Source: Palleronia caenipelagi
GTDB taxonomy: Bacteria > Pseudomonadota > Alphaproteobacteria > Rhodobacterales > Rhodobacteraceae
Assembly (NCBI RefSeq): GCF_007004065.1
Contig: NZ_VFSV01000001.1
Coordinates: forward strand, 145,010-209,009
DNA: 64,000 bases
Direction: 5' to 3'
The translations under genes and the position numbers were made by a program. Of the stretch, positions 1-8,001 are shown in pieces (within the stretch, counting starts at the first letter, position 1; each line of letters begins with the position of its first letter). The notes under the pieces are model-generated. The model was not told where the DNA came from and did no database searches. It was given only the letters and a program-made list of their open reading frames with translations.

Positions 1-510
1 CGTCTCGATGCCGAGCTGGTGAAAGAACAGGAAGAACCGTTCGATCTCTCGAACACGCTGACCCAGATCGCCGATCATATCGGGCTGGATGCGGCGAACC
101 GTGAGATCACCTTTATCGCCGATTTGCCAAGCCATGACGTTCGGATGAACGGGCTCGAAAGCCGCCTCGCACAGGTCTTCGTCAATCTGCTGACGAACGC
201 GCTCTCCTTTTGCAAAGAGGGCGATACGATCCGCATCTGGTGCCGCCAGCGCGATCACCGGGTGATCGTGGTGGTCGAGGATACCGGCCCCGGTATCCCC
301 GATGCGGCGCTCGAAAAAATCTTTGAGAGGTTCTATTCTGAGCGGCCAGAGGATCAGTTCGGAGCCAATTCCGGTCTTGGGCTGGCGATCTCCAAACAGA
401 TTGTTGAGGCTCATGGTGGCGTGATTTGGGCGGAGAACATCCGGCCCAGTGGTGCCGGACCAGAGACGCCGTCTCTGGGCGCGCGTTTCGTGGTCGGCTT
501 GCCTGTATGA
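1..510 (+). CDS. chvG: Sensor histidine kinase, C-terminal part (ChvG-like), 5' end outside window
   Basis: The frame is open from base 1, so this is only the catalytic ATPase end of a sensor kinase; the dimerisation/His box lies upstream of the window. Visible boxes in order are the N box (QVFVNLLTNALSF), G1 (EDTGPGIP), F box (FERFY) and G2 (SGLGLAI). ChvG kinases sense envelope or acid stress and phosphorylate ChvI. The specific name rests on context: in alphaproteobacteria chvI-chvG directly precedes hprK, rapZ, EIIA and HPr, as it does here. The stop overlaps the start of the hprK gene (ATGA), so the two are probably translated together. Family call is firm, the symbol is inferred. Confidence 0.85.
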   Translation, partial: RLDAELVKEQEEPFDLSNTLTQIADHIGLDAANREITFIADLPSHDVRMNGLESRLAQVFVNLLTNALSFCKEGDTIRIWCRQRDHRVIVVVEDTGPGIPDAALEKIFERFYSERPEDQFGANSGLGLAISKQIVEAHGGVIWAENIRPSGAGPETPSLGARFVVGLPV

Positions 511-941
511 TGCCGGAGCCTCAGGCCACGCTTCATGCGAGCACAGTGGCTGTAGACGGGCAGGCTGTTCTCCTAACGGGGCCGTCAGGGTCGGGTAAAT
601 CCTCGCTGGCATTGGCACTCATGGCGCGCGGCGCCACGCTGATTGCGGATGACAGGGTGCATGTGGCGGCGCGCGGCGGGCGGCTGATCGTGTGGGCGCC
701 GCAGAGCATTCTGGGCTTCATCGAAGCGCGCGGCGTTGGGCTGTTGCGCGCCGAGACCGCCCCGCCAAGCCCCGCCGTTCTGGTCGTCGATCTGAGTCGC
801 CCCGAGCCCGAGCGGCTGCCTCCGGATCGCCATAAGGTGATCTGCGGGTGCCGGCTGGATCTTGTATTCGGGGCCGGACACCCCAATTTGTCTGATGCAA
901 TCCTGCAATTGATGAAAGGCGGCCGCGCCGAAAATCCTTGA
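507..941 (+). CDS. hprK: HPr kinase/phosphorylase, short alphaproteobacterial form
   Basis: 144 aa. It should phosphorylate and dephosphorylate HPr on a serine in the cytoplasm. Walker A is GPSGSGKS at residues 25-32, followed by the acidic LIADDRV segment that binds the metal and HPr. The protein lacks the N-terminal domain of Firmicutes HprK, which is the normal short form in alphaproteobacteria. The ATG at 507 overlaps the chvG stop; a second ATG at 510 is possible. Its stop overlaps the TTG start of rapZ. Its substrate HPr is encoded three genes downstream and has Ser46. High confidence in identity. Confidence 0.92.
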   Translation: MMPEPQATLHASTVAVDGQAVLLTGPSGSGKSSLALALMARGATLIADDRVHVAARGGRLIVWAPQSILGFIEARGVGLLRAETAPPSPAVLVVDLSRPEPERLPPDRHKVICGCRLDLVFGAGHPNLSDAILQLMKGGRAENP

Positions 942-1843
942 GCCAGACCCTCCCTCCGTCCCGTTTGATCCTCGTCACCGGCCCCTCAGGCGCCGGGCGT
1001 ACGACATCGATGCGGATCCTTGAGGATATGGGGTTCGAGGTCATCGACAACCTGCCGTTTTCGCTTTTCGATGCGTTACTGGAGCAGGGAACCGCCGGCC
1101 GCTCCATGGCGCTGAGCGTAGATGTCCGTAACCGGGATTTCTCCGGACCTGAACTGGTGCGGCTACTGGATCAGGTCTGCGAGGATTCACGGATTGAGGC
1201 GGAAGTCCTGTTCCTCGATGCCACGCTCGATGTGCTGATCAACCGCTATTCCGAGAGCCGTCGTCGCCATCCTCTGTCACCAGAGGGCGGTCCGCGCTCT
1301 GGCCTGACCCGCGAACTGGAGATGTTGGCGCCTGCCCGTGCCAGGGCCACTGCGCGGATCGACACCTCCCATCTCAGTCCTCACGAGCTGCGCAGCGAAT
1401 TGCACAGGGTATTCGGGACGGGTCACGATCCAGGGATCGCGATCACGGTCACCAGCTTCTCCTACAAGCAGGCCATGCCGCTTGGGGTTGATCTGGCATT
1501 TGACATGCGGTTTCTGCGCAATCCCCATTGGGAAGCGGAGCTGAGGTCGCTGACGGGTCTCGACCCGGCCGTACAGGATTATGTCAAAGCGGATCCGCGA
1601 TTCGCTGATCAGGTATGCAAGATTTACGAGTTGGTTGAGGCGCTCCTGCCAGAATACAATCTAGAGGGGAAAACGCATCTAAATATCGCCTTTGGTTGTA
1701 CCGGCGGGCAACACCGCTCGGTTACCGTCACGGAATGGATGCGAGATCGCCTTGAAAAAGCCGGTTGGCGGGTGTCCACTCGACACAGCGTACTTGAGAG
1801 GCGCACGCAGGTCGCGTGGCCGGGCAGGGGGGCGCAGCCGTGA
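938..1843 (+). CDS. rapZ: RapZ family nucleotide-binding protein
   Basis: 301 aa, with a TTG start at 938 that overlaps the hprK stop (TTGA). The N-terminal P-loop is GPSGAGRT at residues 15-22, with Arg in place of the usual Walker Lys, and the C-terminal domain carries the conserved GCTGGQHRS signature near residue 263. In E. coli RapZ is an RNA adaptor controlling glmS through small RNAs; the role in alphaproteobacteria is not settled, and linkage to HprK and PTS proteins is conserved. The 3' end overlaps the start of the EIIA gene. Identity is secure, function in this organism is not. Confidence 0.92.
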   Translation: MSQTLPPSRLILVTGPSGAGRTTSMRILEDMGFEVIDNLPFSLFDALLEQGTAGRSMALSVDVRNRDFSGPELVRLLDQVCEDSRIEAEVLFLDATLDVLINRYSESRRRHPLSPEGGPRSGLTRELEMLAPARARATARIDTSHLSPHELRSELHRVFGTGHDPGIAITVTSFSYKQAMPLGVDLAFDMRFLRNPHWEAELRSLTGLDPAVQDYVKADPRFADQVCKIYELVEALLPEYNLEGKTHLNIAFGCTGGQHRSVTVTEWMRDRLEKAGWRVSTRHSVLERRTQVAWPGRGAQP

Positions 1844-2259
1844 TCGGCATTGTCATAGTGGCACATGGGGGTTTGGCTGGCGAATTTCTCGCCTCCGTAG
1901 AGCACGTGGTCGGCACGCAACCCTCCATTACCGCGATCTCCATTGCCCCGGAATGTGATCGTTCCGCAAAGCAAAGAGAGATCTGCGCTGCCGCCGATCT
2001 GGTAGACACGGGCAGCGGCGTTGTGATTGCCACCGACATGTTCGGCGGTTCCCCCTCCAACCTGAGCCTCGCGGCGACCTGCAAATGTGACCGCAGAATA
2101 ATTTACGGGGTCAATCTTCCCCTCTTGATCAAACTGGCCAAATCCCGTCATCTTCCAATCGCGGACGCGGTTGCGGTGTCGCTGGTGGCAGGCCGGAAAT
2201 ATCTGGATGCCGTCTACACGCCCCAGCCCGACCTGCGAATGGTTGCTGGACAGGAATAA
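1840..2259 (+). CDS. PTS mannose-family EIIA component
   Basis: 139 aa. It accepts phosphate from HPr on the histidine in IVIVAHGGLAGEF (His9). I chose the GTG at 1840 because it overlaps the rapZ stop (GTGA) and puts the first beta strand at the N-terminus as in the family; an earlier GTG at 1816 would add eight residues. There is no EIIB, EIIC or EIID in the window, so this is most likely a regulatory EIIA that reads the phosphorylation state of HPr rather than part of a sugar transporter. Confidence 0.9.
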   Translation: MIGIVIVAHGGLAGEFLASVEHVVGTQPSITAISIAPECDRSAKQREICAAADLVDTGSGVVIATDMFGGSPSNLSLAATCKCDRRIIYGVNLPLLIKLAKSRHLPIADAVAVSLVAGRKYLDAVYTPQPDLRMVAGQE

Positions 2260-2260
2260 T

Positions 2261-2530
2261 ATGTGCATTCGCCAACTTGAGATTGTGAATGAAAAAGGGC
2301 TTCATGCCCGCGCCTCGGCCAAGTTGGTTGAGGTGGTCGAGAATTTCGACGCGGAAGCCGAAGTGCGCCATGACGGACAAAGCGCTTCAGGAGACAGTAT
2401 TATGGGTCTTCTCATGCTGGCCGCGCATCGGGGCACGACGATCGAGGTGGAAACCTCCGGCCCGCAGAAGGATCAGCTCGCCGATGCGCTGGCCGAACTG
2501 GTGGCGAACCGTTTCGGCGAGCATATGTGA
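2261..2530 (+). CDS. ptsH: Phosphocarrier protein HPr
   Basis: 89 aa, the usual size. His15 in NEKGLHARAS is the EI phosphorylation site and Ser46 in ASGDSIMGLL is the HprK target, so both regulatory sites are intact. The ATG starts one base after the EIIA stop. It is the last gene of the chvG-hprK-rapZ-EIIA-HPr run and is followed by a 7-bp hairpin. EI is not in the window. The five genes form a regulatory phosphorelay with no sugar permease, as in other alphaproteobacteria. Confidence 0.93.
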   Translation: MCIRQLEIVNEKGLHARASAKLVEVVENFDAEAEVRHDGQSASGDSIMGLLMLAAHRGTTIEVETSGPQKDQLADALAELVANRFGEHM

Positions 2531-2532
2531 CG

Positions 2533-2550
2533 CAGGCCCGCGAGGGCCTG
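2533..2550 (+). terminator. Hairpin after HPr gene
   Basis: CAGGCCC and GGGCCTG form a perfect 7-bp stem with a GCGA loop directly after the HPr stop and between two convergent genes. There is no T tract, so intrinsic termination is uncertain. Confidence 0.4.
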
Positions 2551-2558
2551 CTCACTCT

Positions 2559-3503
2559 TCACACCAGACGGTTCGGGATTTCGCGCCCTGCGAAATGGGC
2601 GTCCAGAGCGTCGGCGACCATCATCCCCATGGCGACCCGCGTCTCGACGACGGCGGAGCCCATATGCGGCGCCAGTACGACGTTTTCCAGCACCCGCAAC
2701 TCTTCGGGGACATGGGGCTCCTGCGCAAACACGTCGAGCCCGGCAGAGCCCAGCTTGCCCTCCTGCAAGGCCGCGATGAGGGCAGGCTCGTCCACCACCG
2801 TCCCGCGCGCGGTGTTGATCAACATCCCCTCGGGACCCAGAAGAGCGAGTTCCTCGGCTCCGATCAGCCCGTCCGTCCCGGCACCTCCCGGAACGTGGAG
2901 CGAGACGACATCCGCGCGCTCCATTACCTCGGCGACGGTTCCAAGGCGCTCGCCCCCCGGTTTCTCCGAGCGGTTATAATAGACAATCTTCATGCTAAAG
3001 GCCGTCTGCGCAATCCTTGCCACCTCCTGGCCGATCCGCCCCATGCCGATGATCCCCAGCGTCTTTCCCCTCAGACCCCTGCCCAGCAGGTGGGTTGGGG
3101 TCCAGCTCTCCCATGCGCCGCGCCGGAGCTGGCGTTCCCCCTCGGAACTTCGGCGAGCCGCCGACAGCATCAGGGTGATCGCCATGTCCGCCGTGGCTTC
3201 AGTCAGCACATCGGGGGTGTTGCTGACCGCGACTCCGGCGGCCTTCGCGGCGTCGAGATCGATATGGTTCACGCCCACACCGAAATTACCAATGATCCTC
3301 GCTCGCTGGTTCTTATGGATCACATCGGCCCCGACGGTATCGGTGACCGTCACGCAGACGGCGTCGTAGCTGTCCATGGCGGCGCGCAGCTCTGCCGCCG
3401 AGAGCGCCACATCCGCGTCATTCAGCGTCACATCATAGTCCCGCGACAGACGCTCTTCGCAGGGCGCCGGCCACTTCCGTGAGAGCAAGACCTTCGGTTT
3501 CAT
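2559..3503 (-). CDS. D-2-hydroxyacid dehydrogenase (glyoxylate/hydroxypyruvate reductase-like)
   Basis: 314 aa counted from the ATG at 3503 ([10 protein letters not shown]); the frame is open upstream but that ATG fits the family N-terminus. The NAD(P) Rossmann motif is [13 protein letters not shown], followed by the [10 protein letters not shown] substrate-binding loop and the catalytic APHMGSA histidine near the C-terminus. The family reduces glyoxylate, hydroxypyruvate or related 2-keto acids. The exact substrate cannot be read from sequence. It is convergent with the HPr gene and divergent from fhs, whose product belongs to one-carbon metabolism, so glyoxylate/hydroxypyruvate reduction in serine-linked C1 metabolism is plausible but inferred. 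Confidence 0.88.
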   Translation of the reverse strand: MKPKVLLSRKWPAPCEERLSRDYDVTLNDADVALSAAELRAAMDSYDAVCVTVTDTVGADVIHKNQRARIIGNFGVGVNHIDLDAAKAAGVAVSNTPDVLTEATADMAITLMLSAARRSSEGERQLRRGAWESWTPTHLLGRGLRGKTLGIIGMGRIGQEVARIAQTAFSMKIVYYNRSEKPGGERLGTVAEVMERADVVSLHVPGGAGTDGLIGAEELALLGPEGMLINTARGTVVDEPALIAALQEGKLGSAGLDVFAQEPHVPEELRVLENVVLAPHMGSAVVETRVAMGMMVADALDAHFAGREIPNRLV

Positions 3504-3611
3504 GGCATCTTCCTTTTCGGGTTTCGGTTCGGGCCGACAGATTGTCGCAATTGGTCCTTTGCACACCTTCGCCCCGTGTCAAACGAGGCGCAAGTTCAAG
3601 GGAGCAAAAAC

Positions 3612-5288
3612 ATGACTCAGCCCAGTGATATCGAGATCGCCCGCGCCGCGAAAAAACTTCCCATTCAGGAGATTGGCGCCAAGCTGGGTCTTGCACCCAA
3701 AGACCTGATCCCCTTTGGTCACGATAAGGCCAAGATCGAACCCGAGGCGCTGGCCCGGCTGGACGACCGCCCGGATGGCAAGCTGATCCTTGTCACCGCC
3801 ATCAACCCGACCCCGGCGGGCGAGGGCAAGACGACGACCACCGTGGGCCTGGGCGACGGTCTGAACCGGATCGGCAAGAAGGCGATGATCTGCATCCGCG
3901 AAGCCTCCCTCGGTCCGAATTTCGGCATGAAAGGCGGCGCGGCCGGCGGCGGTCACGCGCAAATCGTGCCCATGGAGGACATGAACCTCCACTTTACCGG
4001 TGATTTCCACGCCATCACCTCTGCCCACAATCTGCTGTCGGCGATGATCGACAACCACATTTACTGGGGCAATGAGCTGGAGATCGACATGCGGCGCGTC
4101 GTCTGGCGCCGTGTGCTCGACATGAATGACAGGGCCCTGCGCCAGATCACAGCGTCGCTTGGCGGCGTGTCCAACGGCTTTCCGCGTGAGGCGGGTTTCG
4201 ACATCACCGTGGCCTCCGAGGTCATGGCGATCCTCTGTCTGGCGAAGGATCTGGCCGATCTGGAATCCCGTCTGGGCGACATGATCGTGGCCTATCGTCG
4301 CGACCGCTCGCCCGTTTATGCCCGCGATATCGGTGCCCACGGCGCCATGGCGGTGCTCCTGAAGGACGCGATCAAGCCGAACCTCGTGCAGACGCTGGAA
4401 AACAACCCCGCCTTCGTCCATGGCGGCCCGTTTGCCAACATCGCCCATGGTTGCAACTCCGTCGTCGCGACCCGCGCCGCTCTGAAGCTCGCAGACTATG
4501 TGGTGACGGAGGCCGGGTTCGGGGCCGATCTGGGCGCCGAAAAGTTCTTTGACATCAAGTGCCGCAAAGCCGGTCTGACCCCTGCCGCATCCGTGCTCGT
4601 AGCCACCATTCGCGCGCTGAAGATGAACGGTGGCGTCGCCAAGGAAGATCTCGGTGCCGAGAATGTCGAGGCCGTGCGAAAGGGCTGCGCCAACCTCGCG
4701 CGTCACATCGAGAACGTCAAAAGCTTTGGCGTGCCGGTTGTGGTGGCGATCAACCACTTCTCGGGCGACAGCGACGCCGAGATCGCCGAGGTTCAGAACT
4801 ACGTGAAAACCCAAGGAACCGAAGCGATCATCTGCCGCCACTGGGCCGAGGGCGGTGCCGGGACCGAAGAACTGGCCCGCCGCGTGGCCGAGATCGCCGA
4901 CAGCGACATGTCTCACTTCGCGCCGCTCTACCCAGATGAAAAGCCGCTGTTCAAAAAGATCGAAGAGATCGCCAAGCGCATCTACCGCGCCGATGAGGTG
5001 ATCGCGGATAAGAAAATCCGCGACCAGCTCCGTGAGTGGGAAAATCAGGGCTACGGCAACCTGCCGGTTTGCATGGCGAAGACCCAGTACAGCTTCTCCA
5101 CCGATCCGGCCCTGCGCGGCGCGCCCACGGGCCACACCATCCCGGTCCGCGAAGTGCGGCTGTCGGCGGGGGCGGGCTTTGTGGTGGTGATCTGCGGTGA
5201 GATCATGACAATGCCCGGCCTGCCGCGGCACCCGGCGGCAGAGAAGATCTGTCTCAACGACGCGGGCGAGATCGAAGGTCTGTTCTGA
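3612..5288 (+). CDS. fhs: Formate--tetrahydrofolate ligase
   Basis: 558 aa, the family length. It makes 10-formyl-THF from formate, THF and ATP, or runs in reverse releasing formate and ATP. The nucleotide loop is [11 protein letters not shown] at residues 67-77. I chose the ATG at 3612 ([10 protein letters not shown]), which follows an AGGGAG ribosome site; longer in-frame starts lack support. folD follows after 116 bp that contain a strong hairpin, and formate dehydrogenase follows folD, so the block can move one-carbon units between methylene-THF, formate and CO2. Confidence 0.97.
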   Translation: MTQPSDIEIARAAKKLPIQEIGAKLGLAPKDLIPFGHDKAKIEPEALARLDDRPDGKLILVTAINPTPAGEGKTTTTVGLGDGLNRIGKKAMICIREASLGPNFGMKGGAAGGGHAQIVPMEDMNLHFTGDFHAITSAHNLLSAMIDNHIYWGNELEIDMRRVVWRRVLDMNDRALRQITASLGGVSNGFPREAGFDITVASEVMAILCLAKDLADLESRLGDMIVAYRRDRSPVYARDIGAHGAMAVLLKDAIKPNLVQTLENNPAFVHGGPFANIAHGCNSVVATRAALKLADYVVTEAGFGADLGAEKFFDIKCRKAGLTPAASVLVATIRALKMNGGVAKEDLGAENVEAVRKGCANLARHIENVKSFGVPVVVAINHFSGDSDAEIAEVQNYVKTQGTEAIICRHWAEGGAGTEELARRVAEIADSDMSHFAPLYPDEKPLFKKIEEIAKRIYRADEVIADKKIRDQLREWENQGYGNLPVCMAKTQYSFSTDPALRGAPTGHTIPVREVRLSAGAGFVVVICGEIMTMPGLPRHPAAEKICLNDAGEIEGLF

Positions 5289-5310
5289 CCACCGGGTCTT
5301 GACCTCCCGG

Positions 5311-5351
5311 ACCGGACCGGCTTTGCGGTTGCGCAACCGGTGCGGTCCGGT
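5311..5351 (+). other. Nested hairpin between fhs and folD
   Basis: ACCGGACCG at 5311-5319 pairs with CGGTCCGGT at 5343-5351, and inside it CGGTTGCGCAACCG at 5326-5339 is a perfect palindrome. There is no T tract. It could act as an RNA stability element, a partial terminator or a protein site. Confidence 0.5.
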
Positions 5352-5404
5352 ATCAAGTGCAATACAAGCGCGCAATTCGCGCTAAAGATGATTCAGGAGC
5401 GAAC

Positions 5405-6295
5405 ATGACGGCGAAGCTGATCGACGGAAAGGCTTTTGCGGCAACCATTCGCGGGCGGGTCGCAGACCACGTCGCCCGGCTGAAAGAAGAGCACGACCTG
5501 ACCCCCGGTCTCGCCGTTGTGCTCGTCGGCGAAGACCCTGCGAGTCAGGTTTACGTCCGCTCCAAGGGCAAGCAGACCAAGGAAGCGGGCATGGCGAGCT
5601 TTGAGCACAAGCTCCCTGTAGATGCCGATCAGGAGACGCTTCTGAAGCTCATCAATGACCTGAACAATGATCCAGAAGTCCATGGTATTCTTGTGCAACT
5701 CCCGTTGCCGTCACACATGGACTCGAGCCTCGTGATCAATGCGATCGCGCCGGAAAAGGATGTGGACGGGTTCCATGTCATCAACGCCGGGCGGCTGGCC
5801 ACCGGGCAGGATGCCATGGTGCCCTGCACGCCGCTGGGCTGTCTGATGATGCTGCGGGATCACCATGGCGATCTGTCAGGGATGAACGCGGTGGTGCTGG
5901 GGCGCTCAAACATCGTGGGCAAGCCTATGGCCCAGCTGCTCCTCGGCGAAAGTTGCACCGTCACCATCGCCCATTCCCGCACCCGCGATCTGGCGGATGT
6001 GGTGCGACAGGCCGATGTCGTCGTTGCTGCCGTGGGCCGTCCGGAGATGGTGCCCGGCGACTGGATCAAGCCCGGCGCGACTGTCATCGACGTGGGCATC
6101 AACCGTATTCAGGACGGCGAGAAAACGCGCCTCGTGGGGGATGTGGAATTCGACAGCTGCGCCGAGGTGGCCGGGGCGATCACGCCGGTGCCCGGTGGCG
6201 TCGGTCCGATGACCATCGCTTGCCTGCTGGCCAATACCGTCACGGCTGCGTGTCGCGCAAATGGCCTTGCCGCGCCGGAGGGCCTGACTAAGTGA
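5405..6295 (+). CDS. folD: Methylene-THF dehydrogenase/methenyl-THF cyclohydrolase
   Basis: 296 aa bifunctional enzyme that interconverts 5,10-methylene-THF and 10-formyl-THF with NADP. The catalytic Tyr50 and Lys54 lie in [11 protein letters not shown], followed by the ILVQLPLP motif and the dinucleotide segment [11 protein letters not shown]. The ATG at 5405 is preceded by AGGAGCGAAC. It sits between fhs and the formate dehydrogenase genes, forming a methylene-THF to formate route with them. All key residues look intact. Confidence 0.97.
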   Translation: MTAKLIDGKAFAATIRGRVADHVARLKEEHDLTPGLAVVLVGEDPASQVYVRSKGKQTKEAGMASFEHKLPVDADQETLLKLINDLNNDPEVHGILVQLPLPSHMDSSLVINAIAPEKDVDGFHVINAGRLATGQDAMVPCTPLGCLMMLRDHHGDLSGMNAVVLGRSNIVGKPMAQLLLGESCTVTIAHSRTRDLADVVRQADVVVAAVGRPEMVPGDWIKPGATVIDVGINRIQDGEKTRLVGDVEFDSCAEVAGAITPVPGGVGPMTIACLLANTVTAACRANGLAAPEGLTK

Positions 6296-6323
6296 TTGCA
6301 GAGATTTCATAAGAGAGACGTTG

Positions 6324-8000
6324 ATGAACGATATGTCCCCGAACCCGTCCCGCCGCCGCGATGTGTCCAAGACGCGGGGACGACCGCTCGATGATACGGC
6401 TCTCGCCGAGGTTGCTGCGCTGGTCGGCGACGACCTCCGGCGCGATCTGCTGATCGAATATCTGCATCTCATTCAGGACCGCTACAGGCATCTGTCGGCG
6501 GCCCATATCCGGGCTCTGGCGGAGCTGATGAAGATCGGACAGGCCGAAATCTACGAGGTCGCAAGCTTCTACGATCATTTCGATCTGGTGAAGGAAGGCG
6601 AGACCCCGCCGCCGGCTCTGACCATACGGGTCTGTGACGGCATCGCGTGCCAACTGGCTGGGGCTGAGGCCCTGCATAAGGCGCTGGAGCAGGGCGTGGA
6701 CGCCGCACAGGTGCGTGTGGTGCACGCGCCCTGCATGGGCGGGTGCGATGTCGCGCCCGCGGTTCGTGTGGGGGACCGGGAGATCGGGCAGGCGGCGGTC
6801 GAGGGCGTTCAAGCCCTGATCGGCTCGGGGGACACCGATGTGATGTTGCCCGATTACACGGATCTCGACGCCTATCGCGCCGAAGGCGGCTATACCCAGT
6901 TGCAAAAGCTGCGGGACGGTGAGGTGAGCGTCGAACAGGTGATCGAGACGCTGGGCGATGCATCCCTGCGCGGACTCGGGGGCGCGGGCTTCCCCACGGG
7001 ACGCAAGTGGTCGCTGGTGGGCCAGAACGCCGGGCCGCGGCTGATGACCGTCAACGGCGACGAGGGCGAGCCGGGCACCTTCAAGGACCGCTATTATCTG
7101 GAGCGCAACCCTCACGGCATGCTCGAAGGCGCCCTGATCGGGGCCACCTGTGTCGAGGCAGAGGGGCTCTACATCTACATGCGCGACGAGTATCCGGCGG
7201 TGCTGGAGATCCTGCGCCGGGAGATTTCCGCGCTGGAGGATGCGGGGCTGGTCGAGCCGGGCTTCATCTCGCTGCGCCGGGGGGCGGGCGCCTATATCTG
7301 CGGCGAAGAGAGCGCCATGGTCGAGAGCATCGAGGGCAAGCGCGGCCTGCCACGCTTGCGCCCGCCGGTGATCGGGCAGGTGGGGCTGTTCGGCCGGCCG
7401 ACGCTGAACAACAATGTGGAGACGCTCTATTGGGTGCCGCAGATCCTTGAAAAAGGCGCGGCGTGGTTCGCTGATCAGGGCAGTGAGGATCATCCAGGGT
7501 TCCGGTCGTGGTCGGTCTCGGGCCGGGTGCGCAACCCGGGCGTCTGGAAAGCGCCTGCGGGCGTCACCGTGCGGGAGTTGATCGAGATGGCTGGCGGCAT
7601 GGCGGAGGGCCATGCGTTCAAGGCGTATCTGCCGGGCGGCGCCTCGGGTGGCATCCTTCCGGCCTCCAAAGGCGACGTGGCCCTCGATTTCGGGGGAGAA
7701 CTGGCGGAATTGGGCGGGTTCGTCGGTTCTCATGCGGTGGTTGTGTTCAGCGATCAGGACAACATGAAGGATGTCGCGCTGAACCTCATAGATTTCTTTG
7801 CCCATGAGAGCTGCGGCCAGTGCACACCCTGTCGGGGCGGCACCGAAAAGCTCAGCCAACTGCTGCGCCGGGAGACGCTGGACGAGGAGGCCATTTCCGA
7901 TCTCGAACAGGTTATGCGCGACGCGTCGATTTGCGGTCTCGGGCAAGCGGCGCCGAACCCCGTGCGGCATTTGTTGACCTATTTCCGGGAGGACCTGTGA
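6324..8000 (+). CDS. NAD-dependent formate dehydrogenase beta subunit (NuoE-NuoF fusion)
   Basis: 558 aa. The first 150 residues are a NuoE-like thioredoxin-fold 2Fe-2S domain (CDGIACQL and HAPCMGGCDV cysteines). The rest is NuoF-like: the GLGGAGFPTGRKW and GAGAYICGEESA motifs for FMN/NADH, and C-terminal cysteines (ESCGQCTPCRGG and ICGLGQ) for a 4Fe-4S cluster. It passes electrons from the alpha subunit to NAD. I use the ATG at 6324; a TTG immediately before it is also possible. Its stop lies 1 base before the alpha subunit start. The fused architecture matches soluble Mo/W formate dehydrogenases of methylotrophs. Confidence 0.93.
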   Translation: MNDMSPNPSRRRDVSKTRGRPLDDTALAEVAALVGDDLRRDLLIEYLHLIQDRYRHLSAAHIRALAELMKIGQAEIYEVASFYDHFDLVKEGETPPPALTIRVCDGIACQLAGAEALHKALEQGVDAAQVRVVHAPCMGGCDVAPAVRVGDREIGQAAVEGVQALIGSGDTDVMLPDYTDLDAYRAEGGYTQLQKLRDGEVSVEQVIETLGDASLRGLGGAGFPTGRKWSLVGQNAGPRLMTVNGDEGEPGTFKDRYYLERNPHGMLEGALIGATCVEAEGLYIYMRDEYPAVLEILRREISALEDAGLVEPGFISLRRGAGAYICGEESAMVESIEGKRGLPRLRPPVIGQVGLFGRPTLNNNVETLYWVPQILEKGAAWFADQGSEDHPGFRSWSVSGRVRNPGVWKAPAGVTVRELIEMAGGMAEGHAFKAYLPGGASGGILPASKGDVALDFGGELAELGGFVGSHAVVVFSDQDNMKDVALNLIDFFAHESCGQCTPCRGGTEKLSQLLRRETLDEEAISDLEQVMRDASICGLGQAAPNPVRHLLTYFREDL

Positions 8001-8001
8001 C

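Noticed and set aside
3579..5375. 598-codon open frame on the minus strand over fhs
   Set aside because: It is antisense to a complete fhs gene, has no recognisable domain and is typical of shadow frames in high-GC DNA.
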